64,000 bases of DNA, from assembly GCF_045055315.1 (NCBI RefSeq), contig NZ_CP173677.1, forward strand, positions 1,488,001-1,552,000, in the 5' to 3' direction. How positions within the stretch are numbered: position 1 is the stretch's first letter; each line of letters starts with the position of its first letter. Of the stretch, positions 16,841 to 25,112 are shown piece after piece. Position numbers and translations under genes: made by a program. The notes under the pieces were generated by a model, which was not told the origin of the DNA, did no database searches, and was given only the letters and a program-made list of their open reading frames with translations. This stretch comes from Brachymonas wangyanguii. Its GTDB lineage: Bacteria; Pseudomonadota; Gammaproteobacteria; Burkholderiales; Burkholderiaceae_C.

Positions 16841-17410
16841 ATGAATGCACTGGAAATGGCACAAGGTCACCCGACCCTGGAAAAGGCCGTGAAGCGCTCG
16901 CGCGCCATGCTGCACCGCAAGGCCATGACCGGCGCCGTGACCAGCATGGTGCCGATTCCGGGCATGGACCTGTTTGTCGATGCCACCCTGATGAGCAAGC
17001 TGATCCCACAGATCAACCAGGCCTTTGGCCTGACGCCGGAGCAGATCCGGCAGATGGATCCGGAGCGCCAGGAAAAGCTGCAAAACGCCATCGCCACCGT
17101 CGGCGCCGTGATGGTCGGCCGCATGGTCACGCGCGACCTGGTGCTGCGCGCCATCAAGATGGTCGGCGTGCGCCTCACCACCAAGCAGGCCGTGCGCTAT
17201 GTGCCGATCGCCGGTCAGGTCGCTGCCGCCTCGCTTGGCTACGCCGCGCTGCGCTACCTGGGCGAACAGCATATCCGCGAATGCGTGCGCGTCTGCCTGG
17301 AAGCTGGCCATGCGCCGGCGCTGCCGGGGCCGGTCACTGCGCAGGTCGCCGAGGTGGTGCCGGAGAAGAAGCGCCGCTTTCCTCTGTGGCTGAGCCGGCC
17401 GGCGGCCTGA
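16841..17410 (+). CDS. DUF697/EcsC-like protein of unknown function
   Basis: A 189-residue protein with no catalytic motif I recognise. Residues 25-65 read as an amphipathic/hydrophobic stretch (GAVTSMVPIPGMDLFVDATL) with the 'PIPG.D' pattern seen in DUF697- and EcsC-type domains, which are often membrane-associated and linked to small GTPases. A second such segment (RYVPIAGQVAAASLGYAALRYLG) lies near 120-145. The C-terminus is basic. AGGAG precedes ATG at 16841 and a strong terminator follows, so it is a single-gene unit divergent from the patatin operon. Its function is unknown. Confidence 0.75.
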   Translation: MNALEMAQGHPTLEKAVKRSRAMLHRKAMTGAVTSMVPIPGMDLFVDATLMSKLIPQINQAFGLTPEQIRQMDPERQEKLQNAIATVGAVMVGRMVTRDLVLRAIKMVGVRLTTKQAVRYVPIAGQVAAASLGYAALRYLGEQHIRECVRVCLEAGHAPALPGPVTAQVAEVVPEKKRRFPLWLSRPAA

Positions 17411-17432
17411 GACTTCACGCTTGACCAGCCAA

Positions 17433-17459
17433 CCGCCATGCATGCATGGCGGTTTTTTT
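17433..17459 (+). terminator. Intrinsic terminator after the DUF697-like gene
   Basis: CCGCCATG / CATGGCGG stem at 17433-17440 and 17445-17452 with a CATG loop (the whole is a perfect palindrome), followed by seven T. Confidence 0.9.
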
Positions 17460-17602
17460 GCGCCTGTCCGCCAGTGCCTCCACGTTATCCCGCCCATAGC
17501 CCCAATCCATCGTCACCCCCGGCCCCAAGGGCTAAAATCGGGAGTGTTGCCCGGCCACGCGCCAGGCAAGCCCTTTCCATACCCATAACGAGGACACACC
17601 CC

Positions 17603-19156
17603 ATGACGACCATCATCAAGCAGGACGATCTGATCGAATCGATTGCTGGCGCGCTGCAGTACATCAGCTACTACCATCCGGCTGACTACATCTCGCACCT
17701 GGCGCGTGCCTACGAGCGCGAGCAGTCGCCTGCGGCGAAGGATGCCGTGGCGCAGATCCTGACCAACAGCAAGATGTCCGCCACCGGCCATCGCCCGATC
17801 TGCCAGGACACCGGCATCGTCAACGTGTTCCTGAAGGTCGGCATGGACGTGCGCTTCGAGGGCCTGACCGGCAGCCTGGATGACGCCATCAACGAAGGCG
17901 TGCGCCGTGGCTATGGCCTGGCCGAAAACCGCTTGCGCGCGTCCGTCGTGGCAGATCCGCACTTTGCGCGCAAGAACACCAAGGACAACACGCCGGCCGT
18001 GATCTTTGTCGAACTGGTGCCCGGCGACAAGCTGGACGTGACCGTGGCGGCCAAGGGCGGCGGCTCCGAGAACAAGACCAAATTCGTCATGCTGAACCCG
18101 TCCGACAGCCTGGTCGACTGGGTGCTGAAGACCGTACCGACCATGGGTGCCGGCTGGTGCCCACCGGGCATGCTGGGTATCGGCATTGGCGGTACTGCCG
18201 AGAAAGCCATGCTGATGGCCAAGCAGAGCCTGATGGAAGACCTGGACATGTACCAGCTGCAGGAAAAGGCCGCCAAGGGCGAAAAGCTGGACCAGGTGGA
18301 AGAACTGCGCCTGGAGCTGTTCGAAAAGGTCAACGCCCTCGGCATTGGCGCGCAAGGCTTGGGCGGCCTGACCACGGTGCTGGACGTGAAGATCGCCATG
18401 TACCCGACGCACGCGGCCTCCAAACCGGTTGCCATGATCCCGAACTGCGCGGCCACCCGCCATGCCCACTTCGTCATGGATGGCAGCGGCCCGGTCTACC
18501 TGGACGCACCCAGCCTGGACCTGTGGCCGCAGGTCAACTGGACGCCCAACACCGAAACCAGCAAGCGCGTTGACCTGAACACCCTGACCAAGGAAGAAGT
18601 CGCCAGCTGGAAGCCGGGCCAGACCCTGCTGCTCAACGGCAAGATGCTGACTGGCCGCGATGCTGCGCACAAGCGCATCCAGGACATGCTGGCCAAGGGC
18701 GAACCGCTGCCGGTCGATTTCACCAACCGCGTGATCTACTACGTTGGTCCGGTCGATCCGGTCGGTGACGAGGCCGTGGGCCCGGCTGGCCCGACCACCG
18801 CCACCCGCATGGACAAGTTCACCGACATGATGCTGGAAAAAACCGGCCTGATCGCCATGATCGGCAAGGCCGAACGCGGCCCGGTCGCCATCGAATCGAT
18901 CAAGAACCACCAGTCGGCCTACCTGATGGCCGTGGGCGGTGCCGCCTATCTGGTGTCCAAGGCGATCAAGAACGCCAAGGTCGTCGGCTTCGAGGACCTG
19001 GGCATGGAGGCGATCTACGAATTCGACGTGGTAGACATGCCGGTCACCGTAGCGGTGGATGCCGGCGGTACCAGCGCCCACATCACCGGCCCGGCCGAAT
19101 GGCAAAAGCGTATCGCCACCGGCGAGTTCAAGGGCATTGACATCGCCACGGCCTGA
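17603..19156 (+). CDS. fumA: Class I (iron-sulfur) fumarate hydratase
   Basis: A 517-residue class I fumarase that interconverts fumarate and malate in the TCA cycle with an oxygen-sensitive [4Fe-4S] cluster. Candidate cluster Cys residues lie in GHRPICQDTGIVNVF, GAGWCPPGMLGIGIGG and IPNCAATRHAHF. The C-terminal part carries VGPVDPVGDEAVGPAGPTTATRMD, typical of the family. It is unrelated to class II FumC. The start ATG at 17603 has AGGA upstream and gives the conserved N-terminus (MTTIIKQDDLIESI); upstream in-frame codons are not conserved. It is a single-gene unit closed by a terminator. Confidence 0.94.
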   Translation: MTTIIKQDDLIESIAGALQYISYYHPADYISHLARAYEREQSPAAKDAVAQILTNSKMSATGHRPICQDTGIVNVFLKVGMDVRFEGLTGSLDDAINEGVRRGYGLAENRLRASVVADPHFARKNTKDNTPAVIFVELVPGDKLDVTVAAKGGGSENKTKFVMLNPSDSLVDWVLKTVPTMGAGWCPPGMLGIGIGGTAEKAMLMAKQSLMEDLDMYQLQEKAAKGEKLDQVEELRLELFEKVNALGIGAQGLGGLTTVLDVKIAMYPTHAASKPVAMIPNCAATRHAHFVMDGSGPVYLDAPSLDLWPQVNWTPNTETSKRVDLNTLTKEEVASWKPGQTLLLNGKMLTGRDAAHKRIQDMLAKGEPLPVDFTNRVIYYVGPVDPVGDEAVGPAGPTTATRMDKFTDMMLEKTGLIAMIGKAERGPVAIESIKNHQSAYLMAVGGAAYLVSKAIKNAKVVGFEDLGMEAIYEFDVVDMPVTVAVDAGGTSAHITGPAEWQKRIATGEFKGIDIATA

Positions 19157-19177
19157 TCGCCGCCGGCTGCCCGCTGC

Positions 19178-19207
19178 GGGCGGTGGCCTTCGGGCTACCG
19201 CCCTTTT
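19178..19207 (+). terminator. Intrinsic terminator after fumA
   Basis: GGGCGGTGGCC (19178-19188) pairs with GGCTACCGCCC (19193-19203) around a TTCG tetraloop with one G-T wobble, then TTTT. Confidence 0.85.
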
Positions 19208-19228
19208 CCCCCTTGCAAAGGTCTTGCC

Positions 19229-19936
19229 ATGACACAGGACAGCTACCTCTTCCCGCCCCCGCCGGTGGCCTCGGCCGAGATCGCCGGCGACAGCCGCCGT
19301 TTTCCGGTCAACCGCATCTTCTGCGTTGGCCGCAACTATCTGGCACACGCCATCGAGATGGGCTTTACCGTCGACAAGTCGGTCGATCCGGCGTTCTACT
19401 TCATCAAGTCGAATGCGCACCTGATCCCGTCCGGCAGCAGCCTGCCCTACGCACCGCGCACCAACAATCTGCACTACGAGATGGAGCTGGTCGTCGCCAT
19501 TGGCAAGGGCGGCCGCAACATCGATGAAGCTGATGCACACCAGCACATCTTCGGCTACGCCTGCGGCTTTGACATGACGCGCCGCGACCTGCAATACCAG
19601 GCGCGCGACAAGGGTCGCCCCTGGGATACCGGCAAGAACTTTGAAGGCGCTGCTGTGCTGTCGCCCATCGTGCCGATGCCGGAACAGGTGCTGGAGCAAG
19701 GCGCCATCACGCTGCAGGTCAATGGCGAACAACGCCAGTCGGGCAACCTGAACCAGCTGATCTGGAACATCCGCGAAGTCATCGCCGACCTGTCGCGCTA
19801 CTACACGCTGCAGCCTGGCGACCTGATCTACACCGGCACGCCCGAAGGCGTCGGCCCGGTGCAGCCGGGCGACCAGCTGCACGGCGAAGTCGAAGGCGTG
19901 GGCAGCATCGCGCTGCGCATCACGGCTGCGGCCTGA
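19229..19936 (+). CDS. Fumarylacetoacetate hydrolase family protein
   Basis: A 235-residue FAH-fold hydrolase of the small (acylpyruvase/fumarylpyruvate hydrolase) type. The segments FCVGRNYLAHAIEMG, the metal-binding YEMELVVAIGKGG (second Glu of the E...E...D set) and YTGTPEGVGPVQPGD are diagnostic. It probably cleaves a C-C bond in a 2,4-dioxo acid; fumarylpyruvate hydrolase of the gentisate pathway is the closest family in look, but no gentisate genes are near. AAGG precedes ATG at 19229. murI starts 17 nt downstream on GTG, so the two are probably co-transcribed. Confidence 0.88.
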   Translation: MTQDSYLFPPPPVASAEIAGDSRRFPVNRIFCVGRNYLAHAIEMGFTVDKSVDPAFYFIKSNAHLIPSGSSLPYAPRTNNLHYEMELVVAIGKGGRNIDEADAHQHIFGYACGFDMTRRDLQYQARDKGRPWDTGKNFEGAAVLSPIVPMPEQVLEQGAITLQVNGEQRQSGNLNQLIWNIREVIADLSRYYTLQPGDLIYTGTPEGVGPVQPGDQLHGEVEGVGSIALRITAAA

Positions 19937-19952
19937 TGCTGACGGGCAGAGC

Positions 19953-20807
19953 GTGAGCGAGACCGATTACTCCCGCCAGCCGATCGGCGTGTTCGACAGC
20001 GGCGTCGGCGGCCTGAGCGTGCTGCGCGAGCTGCTGCATGTGCTGCCGCAGGAAGACCTGGTCTATCTGGCCGATACCGCCTGGGCGCCCTATGGCGAAC
20101 GCAGCACGGAAGAGATCCAGGCGCGCAGCTTTGCCATCGCCGATTTTCTGGTCGAACGCTACCGCATCAAGGCGCTGGTGGTGGCCTGCAATACCGCCAC
20201 CGCGCAGGCGGCACAGGAGCTGCGCGCCCGTTACCCGACACTCCCTCTGATCGGCATCGAACCGGCGATCAAGCCGGCCGCCGCCCTCACCCGCACCGGC
20301 CATATCGGCATCATGGCTACCCATGGCACGGTTGCCAGCAGCAAGTTCCAGCAGCTGGTACAGACCTGGCGGGGTGAGCATGATGTGCGCGTGCAGGCCT
20401 GCAACGGCCTGGCACTGGCGATCGAGAATGCGCTGGATGGCCCGGCCGGGCTGGCCGAAGTGCAGCGCCTGTGCGCGATCTACGTGCAGGCGCTGGAACC
20501 CTTTGCCGGACAGGACCCGGAGCACGGCATTGACACCCTGGCGCTGGGCTGCACGCACTACCCGTTTGCTGCCCGCACGCTGCAGGAGCTGGTCGGCCCG
20601 GCCGTCACGCTGATCGATCCGGGCGAATCGGTGGCGCTGCAGACGCGCCGCCTGCTGGAAAAGACCCGCCTCAACACCCCTGATCCGGAAGTCGGCACGC
20701 CACGTCAACTGTCCTGGCTGTGCACTGCCGCGCCCGAACGGCTGGCACTCGCCGCCGACAAGTGGCTGGGCATTCACGCTGCCCAGGTTGAACAGGTCCA
20801 GATCTGA
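19953..20807 (+). CDS. murI: Glutamate racemase
   Basis: A 284-residue cytoplasmic enzyme that makes D-glutamate for peptidoglycan by a cofactor-free two-base mechanism. The catalytic cysteines are Cys79 in VVACNTATA and Cys200 in LGCTHYPF; the N-terminal IGVFDSGVGGLSVLREL and the YLADTAWAPYG loop are conserved. The start is GTG at 19953, 16 nt after the FAH gene stop. It converges on the MFS gene with a 3-nt gap and no visible terminator. Confidence 0.95.
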   Translation: MSETDYSRQPIGVFDSGVGGLSVLRELLHVLPQEDLVYLADTAWAPYGERSTEEIQARSFAIADFLVERYRIKALVVACNTATAQAAQELRARYPTLPLIGIEPAIKPAAALTRTGHIGIMATHGTVASSKFQQLVQTWRGEHDVRVQACNGLALAIENALDGPAGLAEVQRLCAIYVQALEPFAGQDPEHGIDTLALGCTHYPFAARTLQELVGPAVTLIDPGESVALQTRRLLEKTRLNTPDPEVGTPRQLSWLCTAAPERLALAADKWLGIHAAQVEQVQI

Positions 20808-20810
20808 AGA

Positions 20811-22109
20811 TCAGGCTGCCAGCGCCGCCTGGCGACCGCGCTGCACCCGCATCGGCCACAGGAAGGCCATGCCAAGCACAAAGAACAGGCTGCAGGCCAG
20901 AATCGCCACGCGCTGGTTGCCCGACGCGGCCCAGGTAATCAGGCCGTAGCTGATCGGCCCGAGGATGCTGGCCAGCCGCGTGACCGTGGTCCACAGGCCA
21001 AAGTATTCCGCCAGCTGCTGCGGCGGTGCAAACAGCCCGACCATGGCGCGCCCGGCTGACTGGCTGCTGCCCATGCACAAGCCGGCAATCGTGGCCGCCA
21101 CCCAGAACTGCGGCTTGCCACTGGCCGATGCCGCCAGCAGGCAGACCATGATCCAGCCGACCAGCGTCAGTGCCAGCGCCAGCCGGTGGCCAATGCGGTC
21201 CTGCAGCTGGCCAAACAGCAGCGCCCCGAATGCCGCCGCCAGGTTCAGCGCCAGCACCATGATCATGGTTTCCTGCGATTCAAAGCCGATTACCTGCTCG
21301 GCATAGATAGCCGCCAGCGTGATCGCCACCGCCACGCCAGCCTGATAGCACACCGTGCTGCCGAGCAGCAGGCGCAGGTCCGGCAGTTGTCGGGTCTGCT
21401 GCCAAGTGTAGCGCAGCTGGCCAAAGCCATGCGCGATACCGGTGCGCGTGGTCTGCGCGCGTGGCCGTGCATGCTCGCGCAGCAGCGCAAACGTGCCCAG
21501 CGCCGGCAGCCCATACAGTGCCGCCGTGATCAGCATGGTCACCGCCACATACTGCCCGGCCGGCATGCCCTGCGCCTGCGCCCACAGCACGAAGGCCAGG
21601 CACACGGCCAGCGTCAGCATGCCGCCGGCATAGCCAAAGCCCCAGCCGAGTCCGCTCACTCGCCCCATCGCCTCGGGCCGCGCCAGCTCCGGCAGGAATG
21701 CCGCCGTGAGCGACTCGCCCATGCTGTAGAAGGTATTGGAGATGACAATCAGCAGCACCGCCAGCGCCACCATCCCCGGCTGCGCCAGTGCCAGCGCAGC
21801 CGTAAACAGCACGCACAGCAGCGTCACCAGCATCAGCAGCCGCTTCTTGGCGGCACGCTGGTCGGCCCAGGCGCCCAGCGCCGGCATCAGCAGCATCACG
21901 ATGGCATTCGACAGGCCGATTGCCAGCGTCCACAGCAGCGTCGCCCAGCTGGTCGCACCAGCTACAGCCGAAACGAAATAGGCAGAGAACACCGCCGTGA
22001 GCACCACGGTGGTGTAGCCGGAATTGGCAAAATCGTACAGCGCCCAGCCAAACACCTCGCGCCGGCGCACACCGGGGTTGAGCGCCGTCTCAGGCAGCAA
22101 GGCGCGCAT
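20811..22109 (-). CDS. MFS transporter, UMF1/Atg22 family
   Basis: A 432-residue inner-membrane protein with about 12 hydrophobic segments. The N-terminal WALYDFANSGYTTVV motif is the hallmark of the UMF1 family related to yeast vacuolar effluxer Atg22, and ADQRAAKKR is the loop 2-3 motif. The substrate is unknown; the yeast relative exports amino acids. It is 6 nt downstream of the conserved unknown gene at 22116-22742, so the two are co-transcribed. Confidence 0.88.
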   Translation of the reverse strand: MRALLPETALNPGVRRREVFGWALYDFANSGYTTVVLTAVFSAYFVSAVAGATSWATLLWTLAIGLSNAIVMLLMPALGAWADQRAAKKRLLMLVTLLCVLFTAALALAQPGMVALAVLLIVISNTFYSMGESLTAAFLPELARPEAMGRVSGLGWGFGYAGGMLTLAVCLAFVLWAQAQGMPAGQYVAVTMLITAALYGLPALGTFALLREHARPRAQTTRTGIAHGFGQLRYTWQQTRQLPDLRLLLGSTVCYQAGVAVAITLAAIYAEQVIGFESQETMIMVLALNLAAAFGALLFGQLQDRIGHRLALALTLVGWIMVCLLAASASGKPQFWVAATIAGLCMGSSQSAGRAMVGLFAPPQQLAEYFGLWTTVTRLASILGPISYGLITWAASGNQRVAILACSLFFVLGMAFLWPMRVQRGRQAALAA

Positions 22110-22115
22110 CGGCGA

Positions 22116-22742
22116 TCAGTGCAGGTGGCGCTTGTTGCGGCCCGGGCCGCGATGGCCAGCCGGGCCGGAGCCGCTTGGCGGCTTGCCCAGTTCCAGCGAT
22201 TCGACCAGCGCATCAAAGCGCTGTGTGAACAGCTTGTCCACCTCTTCCACCACGCCGCGCAGCTCGTTGCTGTCGAAGTGGCGCTCCATCACCGCGATCA
22301 CATCCTGCACCAGCAGGTCGCGCTGGATCTGCATGATGGCGGCCGGCGTCGGGCCGACGAACACGATCATGAAATCGTCGCGCGCTTCCTCGCCACGATT
22401 CTCGTTGTCCTCGTCGTCGTATTCGGTGTCGTAGAAAGTGACCTCGATCGGCGCGCCGGTGCTGGCCAGTTCGTTGAGGTTCATGCACATGTCATCGATA
22501 TGGCGGCGGAAACCTTCATCGCCGCGCACTGTCCAGCACATGCGCAGCAGATTCTGGCGCTGGTCGTACTGGATGCCGGGCTCCTCGTCATAGGCGCTGG
22601 CAGCGCCATCGGCGAGCGAGCGCGCACCCGCATACTGCCACAGCGGACGCAGCGCTTCGGCCACGTCATCGGTCGTCACTTCAGGATGCAGAGAGACCTC
22701 GCCGTGCACATGAATTTCAAAAGGGGGATCGTAATGTGCCAT
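22116..22742 (-). CDS. Conserved hypothetical protein, acidic core and basic tail
   Basis: A 208-residue soluble protein I do not recognise. Residues 1-60 begin MAHYDPPFEIHVHGEVSLHP and contain a motif-like LRPLWQYAGARSLADG; a strongly acidic stretch (DTEYDDEDNENRGEE) lies near the middle, followed by a hydrophobic strand DDFMIVFVGPTPAAIMQIQRD, and the last 20 residues are Gly/Pro/basic. AAGAGA lies upstream of ATG at 22742; a longer open frame to 23090 overlaps the thrS leader and is rejected. It is upstream of, and almost touching, the UMF1 transporter gene, suggesting a shared transcript. Confidence 0.7.
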   Translation of the reverse strand: MAHYDPPFEIHVHGEVSLHPEVTTDDVAEALRPLWQYAGARSLADGAASAYDEEPGIQYDQRQNLLRMCWTVRGDEGFRRHIDDMCMNLNELASTGAPIEVTFYDTEYDDEDNENRGEEARDDFMIVFVGPTPAAIMQIQRDLLVQDVIAVMERHFDSNELRGVVEEVDKLFTQRFDALVESLELGKPPSGSGPAGHRGPGRNKRHLH

Positions 22743-22946
22743 AGGATTTCTCTTGCTTTCATCATCTGGGGCGCACTGACTGCAGGCACCCGGTGCTGCA
22801 AGTGTACCGGAGCCCATCCGGCAACTGGTCATGATTTGTACACATTTGCCAAGCCCTTGCAAGCCGGAAAATGCCAGTCTGGCGCAGACAGGGTAAAATG
22901 CGGGTATTCCCTTCAACCAGCAAGAGCAGGAAAGGCAGCACGGGTT

Positions 22947-23036
22947 ATGACACCGCGAACTAGCACCTCGCCCATGCACGGCAACCGCACTACGGCTGCC
23001 GGCACGCTGCCTGCGCGCCCGGTTTTCCCGGCCTGA
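22947..23036 (+). CDS. Threonine-rich leader peptide upstream of thrS
   Basis: A 29-codon ORF starting ATG at 22947 and ending TGA at 23034-23036. Six of its residues are Thr (positions 2, 5, 7, 15, 16 and 20; codons ACA, ACT, ACC, ACT, ACG, ACG), including a Thr-Thr pair in the second half. AGGAAAGG at 22928-22935 is a plausible ribosome site, 11 nt before the ATG. A strong intrinsic terminator begins 20 nt after the stop and lies directly before thrS. This is the layout of a classical attenuation leader, with ribosome stalling at Thr codons expected to prevent termination when charged tRNA-Thr is scarce. The 200 nt upstream (22743-22946) hold no gene; a TAAAAT near 22892 could be a -10 box. 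Confidence 0.7.
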   Translation: MTPRTSTSPMHGNRTTAAGTLPARPVFPA

Positions 23037-23055
23037 CCCGGAAACCACCCCCACC

Positions 23056-23079
23056 AAGCGCGGCACCCCGCGCTTTTTT
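23056..23079 (+). terminator. Intrinsic terminator / attenuator before thrS
   Basis: AAGCGCGG (23056-23063), loop CACC, CCGCGCTT (23068-23075), then a T-run to 23079. Its 5' arm contains GCGCG, which could instead pair with CGCGC in the last third of the leader ORF, offering a simple antiterminator. It sits only 13-22 nt before the candidate thrS start codons. Confidence 0.82.
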
Positions 23080-23101
23080 CTTGCCCCCATTGATGCACAC
23101 C

Positions 23102-25033
23102 ATGATCCAGATCACTCTTCCCGACGGTTCCCAGCGCAGTTTCGAACAATCCGTCACCGTGGCCGATGTCGCTGCCAGCATTGGCAGCGGCCTGGCCAAG
23201 GCCGCCCTGGGCGGCAAGGTCGACGGCAAGCTGGTCGATACCAGCTACCTGATCGAGCAGGACGCCGCCCTGGCCATCGTCACCGCCAAGGACGCCGACG
23301 GCCTGGAGCTGATCCGCCACTCCACCGCCCACCTGCTGGCCTACGCCGTCAAGGAACTGTTCCCCGACGCCCAGGTCACCATCGGCCCGGTGATCGACAA
23401 CGGCTTCTACTACGACTTCAGCTACAAGCGCCCGTTCACGCCGGAAGACCTGGTTGCCATCGAGAAGAAGATGACCGAACTCGCCAACAAGGACGAGCCG
23501 GTGCAGCGCCGCGTGCTGCCGCGCGACGAGGCCGTGGCCTTTTTCAAGGGCATGGGCGAAGACTACAAGGCCGAGATCATCGCCAGCATCCCGAGCAATG
23601 AAGACGTCTCGCTCTACCGCGAAGGCGCCTTCGAGGACCTGTGCCGCGGCCCGCACGTGCCCAGCACCGGCAAGCTCAAGCACTTCAAGCTGATGAAGGT
23701 GGCTGGCGCCTACTGGCGCGGCGACAGCAAGAACGAGATGCTGCAGCGCATTTACGGCACCGCCTGGGCCAGCAAGGACGAGCTGAAAGCCTATCTGCAC
23801 ATGCTGGAAGAAGCCGAGAAGCGCGACCACCGCAAGCTGGCACGCGAGCTGGACCTGTTCCACATCGACGAGCACTCCCCCGGTACCGTGTTCTGGCACC
23901 CCAAGGGCTGGACCATCTGGCAGCAGGTCGAGCAGTACATGCGCAACGTCTACCGCGACAACGGCTACCAGGAAGTGAAAGGCCCGCAGCTGCTCGACAA
24001 GGGCCTGTGGGAAAAGACCGGCCACTGGGACAAGTACCGCGAGAACATGTTCACCACCGAATCGGAAAAGCGCGATTACGCACTCAAGCCGATGAACTGC
24101 CCCGGCCACATCCTGATCTACAAGCAGGGCGTGCGCAGCTACCGTGACCTGCCGCTGCGCTACGGCGAATTCGGCCAGTGCCACCGCAACGAACCCAGCG
24201 GCGGCCTGCACGGCATCATGCGCGTGCGTGCCTTCACGCAGGACGACGGCCACATCTTCTGTACCGAAGACCAGATCCTGGCCGAATGTAGCGCCTTCAC
24301 AAGCCTGCTGCAAAAGGTCTATGCCGATTTCGGCTTCAGCAACATCATCTACAAGGTCTCGACGCGTCCCGAGCAGCGCATCGGCTCCGACGAAGTCTGG
24401 GACAAGGCCGAGCACGCGCTGATGGAAAGCCTGCGCGCTTCCGGCTGCGACTACGTGATCTCCCCCGGCGACGGTGCCTTCTACGGCCCCAAGATCGAGT
24501 ACACGCTGAAAGACGCCATCGGCCGGGAATGGCAGTGCGGCACGATCCAGGTCGACTTCTCGATGCCAGAACGCCTGGACGCCGAATTCGTCGGCGAGGA
24601 TGGCGGCCGCCACCGTCCGGTGATGCTGCACCGCGCGATTGTCGGCAGCATGGAACGATTCATCGGCATCCTGATCGAACAGTATGCGGGCGCCCTGCCC
24701 TCCTGGCTGGCGCCGGTTCAGGTTGCCGTGCTCAATATCACCGATGCACAGGCCGATTACGCCAAAAACGTGGCAGAAACGCTGCGAAAACAAGGCATCC
24801 GGGTCATCACGGACCTGCACAACGACAAGATTACCTATAAAATACGCAGTTATGCCACGCAGAAGCTGCCGTACATCCTGGTCGTTGGCGACAAGGAAAA
24901 AGAGCACAACAGCGTGGCCGTGCGCGCCAGAGGCAACCAGGATCTGGGCGTGATGTCGGTGGATGCGTTCGCCGAACTGCTCCAGCAGGACATCGCCCGC
25001 AAGTCCCTGCAGACAGAAGCCCCTTCTGCCTGA
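23102..25033 (+). CDS. thrS: Threonyl-tRNA synthetase
   Basis: A 643-residue class II aminoacyl-tRNA synthetase charging tRNA-Thr. Order of domains: TGS (about 1-60, MIQITLPDGS), editing domain with HSTAHLLAYAVKELFP and later the Cys/His-containing YREGAFEDLCRGPHV, catalytic core with NCPGHILIYK, YGEFGQCHRNEPSGGLHGIMRVRAFTQDDGHIF (motif 2), motif 3 near HRAIVGSMERFIGILIEQ, and the anticodon-binding domain at the C-terminus. The start ATG at 23102 fits the family; ATG at 23093 is also possible. No Shine-Dalgarno is seen because the terminator abuts the start. It is first gene of the thrS-infC-rpmI-rplT-pheST-ihfA block and probably controlled by the leader upstream. Confidence 0.97.
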   Translation: MIQITLPDGSQRSFEQSVTVADVAASIGSGLAKAALGGKVDGKLVDTSYLIEQDAALAIVTAKDADGLELIRHSTAHLLAYAVKELFPDAQVTIGPVIDNGFYYDFSYKRPFTPEDLVAIEKKMTELANKDEPVQRRVLPRDEAVAFFKGMGEDYKAEIIASIPSNEDVSLYREGAFEDLCRGPHVPSTGKLKHFKLMKVAGAYWRGDSKNEMLQRIYGTAWASKDELKAYLHMLEEAEKRDHRKLARELDLFHIDEHSPGTVFWHPKGWTIWQQVEQYMRNVYRDNGYQEVKGPQLLDKGLWEKTGHWDKYRENMFTTESEKRDYALKPMNCPGHILIYKQGVRSYRDLPLRYGEFGQCHRNEPSGGLHGIMRVRAFTQDDGHIFCTEDQILAECSAFTSLLQKVYADFGFSNIIYKVSTRPEQRIGSDEVWDKAEHALMESLRASGCDYVISPGDGAFYGPKIEYTLKDAIGREWQCGTIQVDFSMPERLDAEFVGEDGGRHRPVMLHRAIVGSMERFIGILIEQYAGALPSWLAPVQVAVLNITDAQADYAKNVAETLRKQGIRVITDLHNDKITYKIRSYATQKLPYILVVGDKEKEHNSVAVRARGNQDLGVMSVDAFAELLQQDIARKSLQTEAPSA

Positions 25034-25112
25034 TCGCTGCCGGCGGCCAACCAGCAATGGATGGTCGCCTGTCTTGCGTGAACCTACCGTAACTGAAAAA
25101 AGGATATCTACC

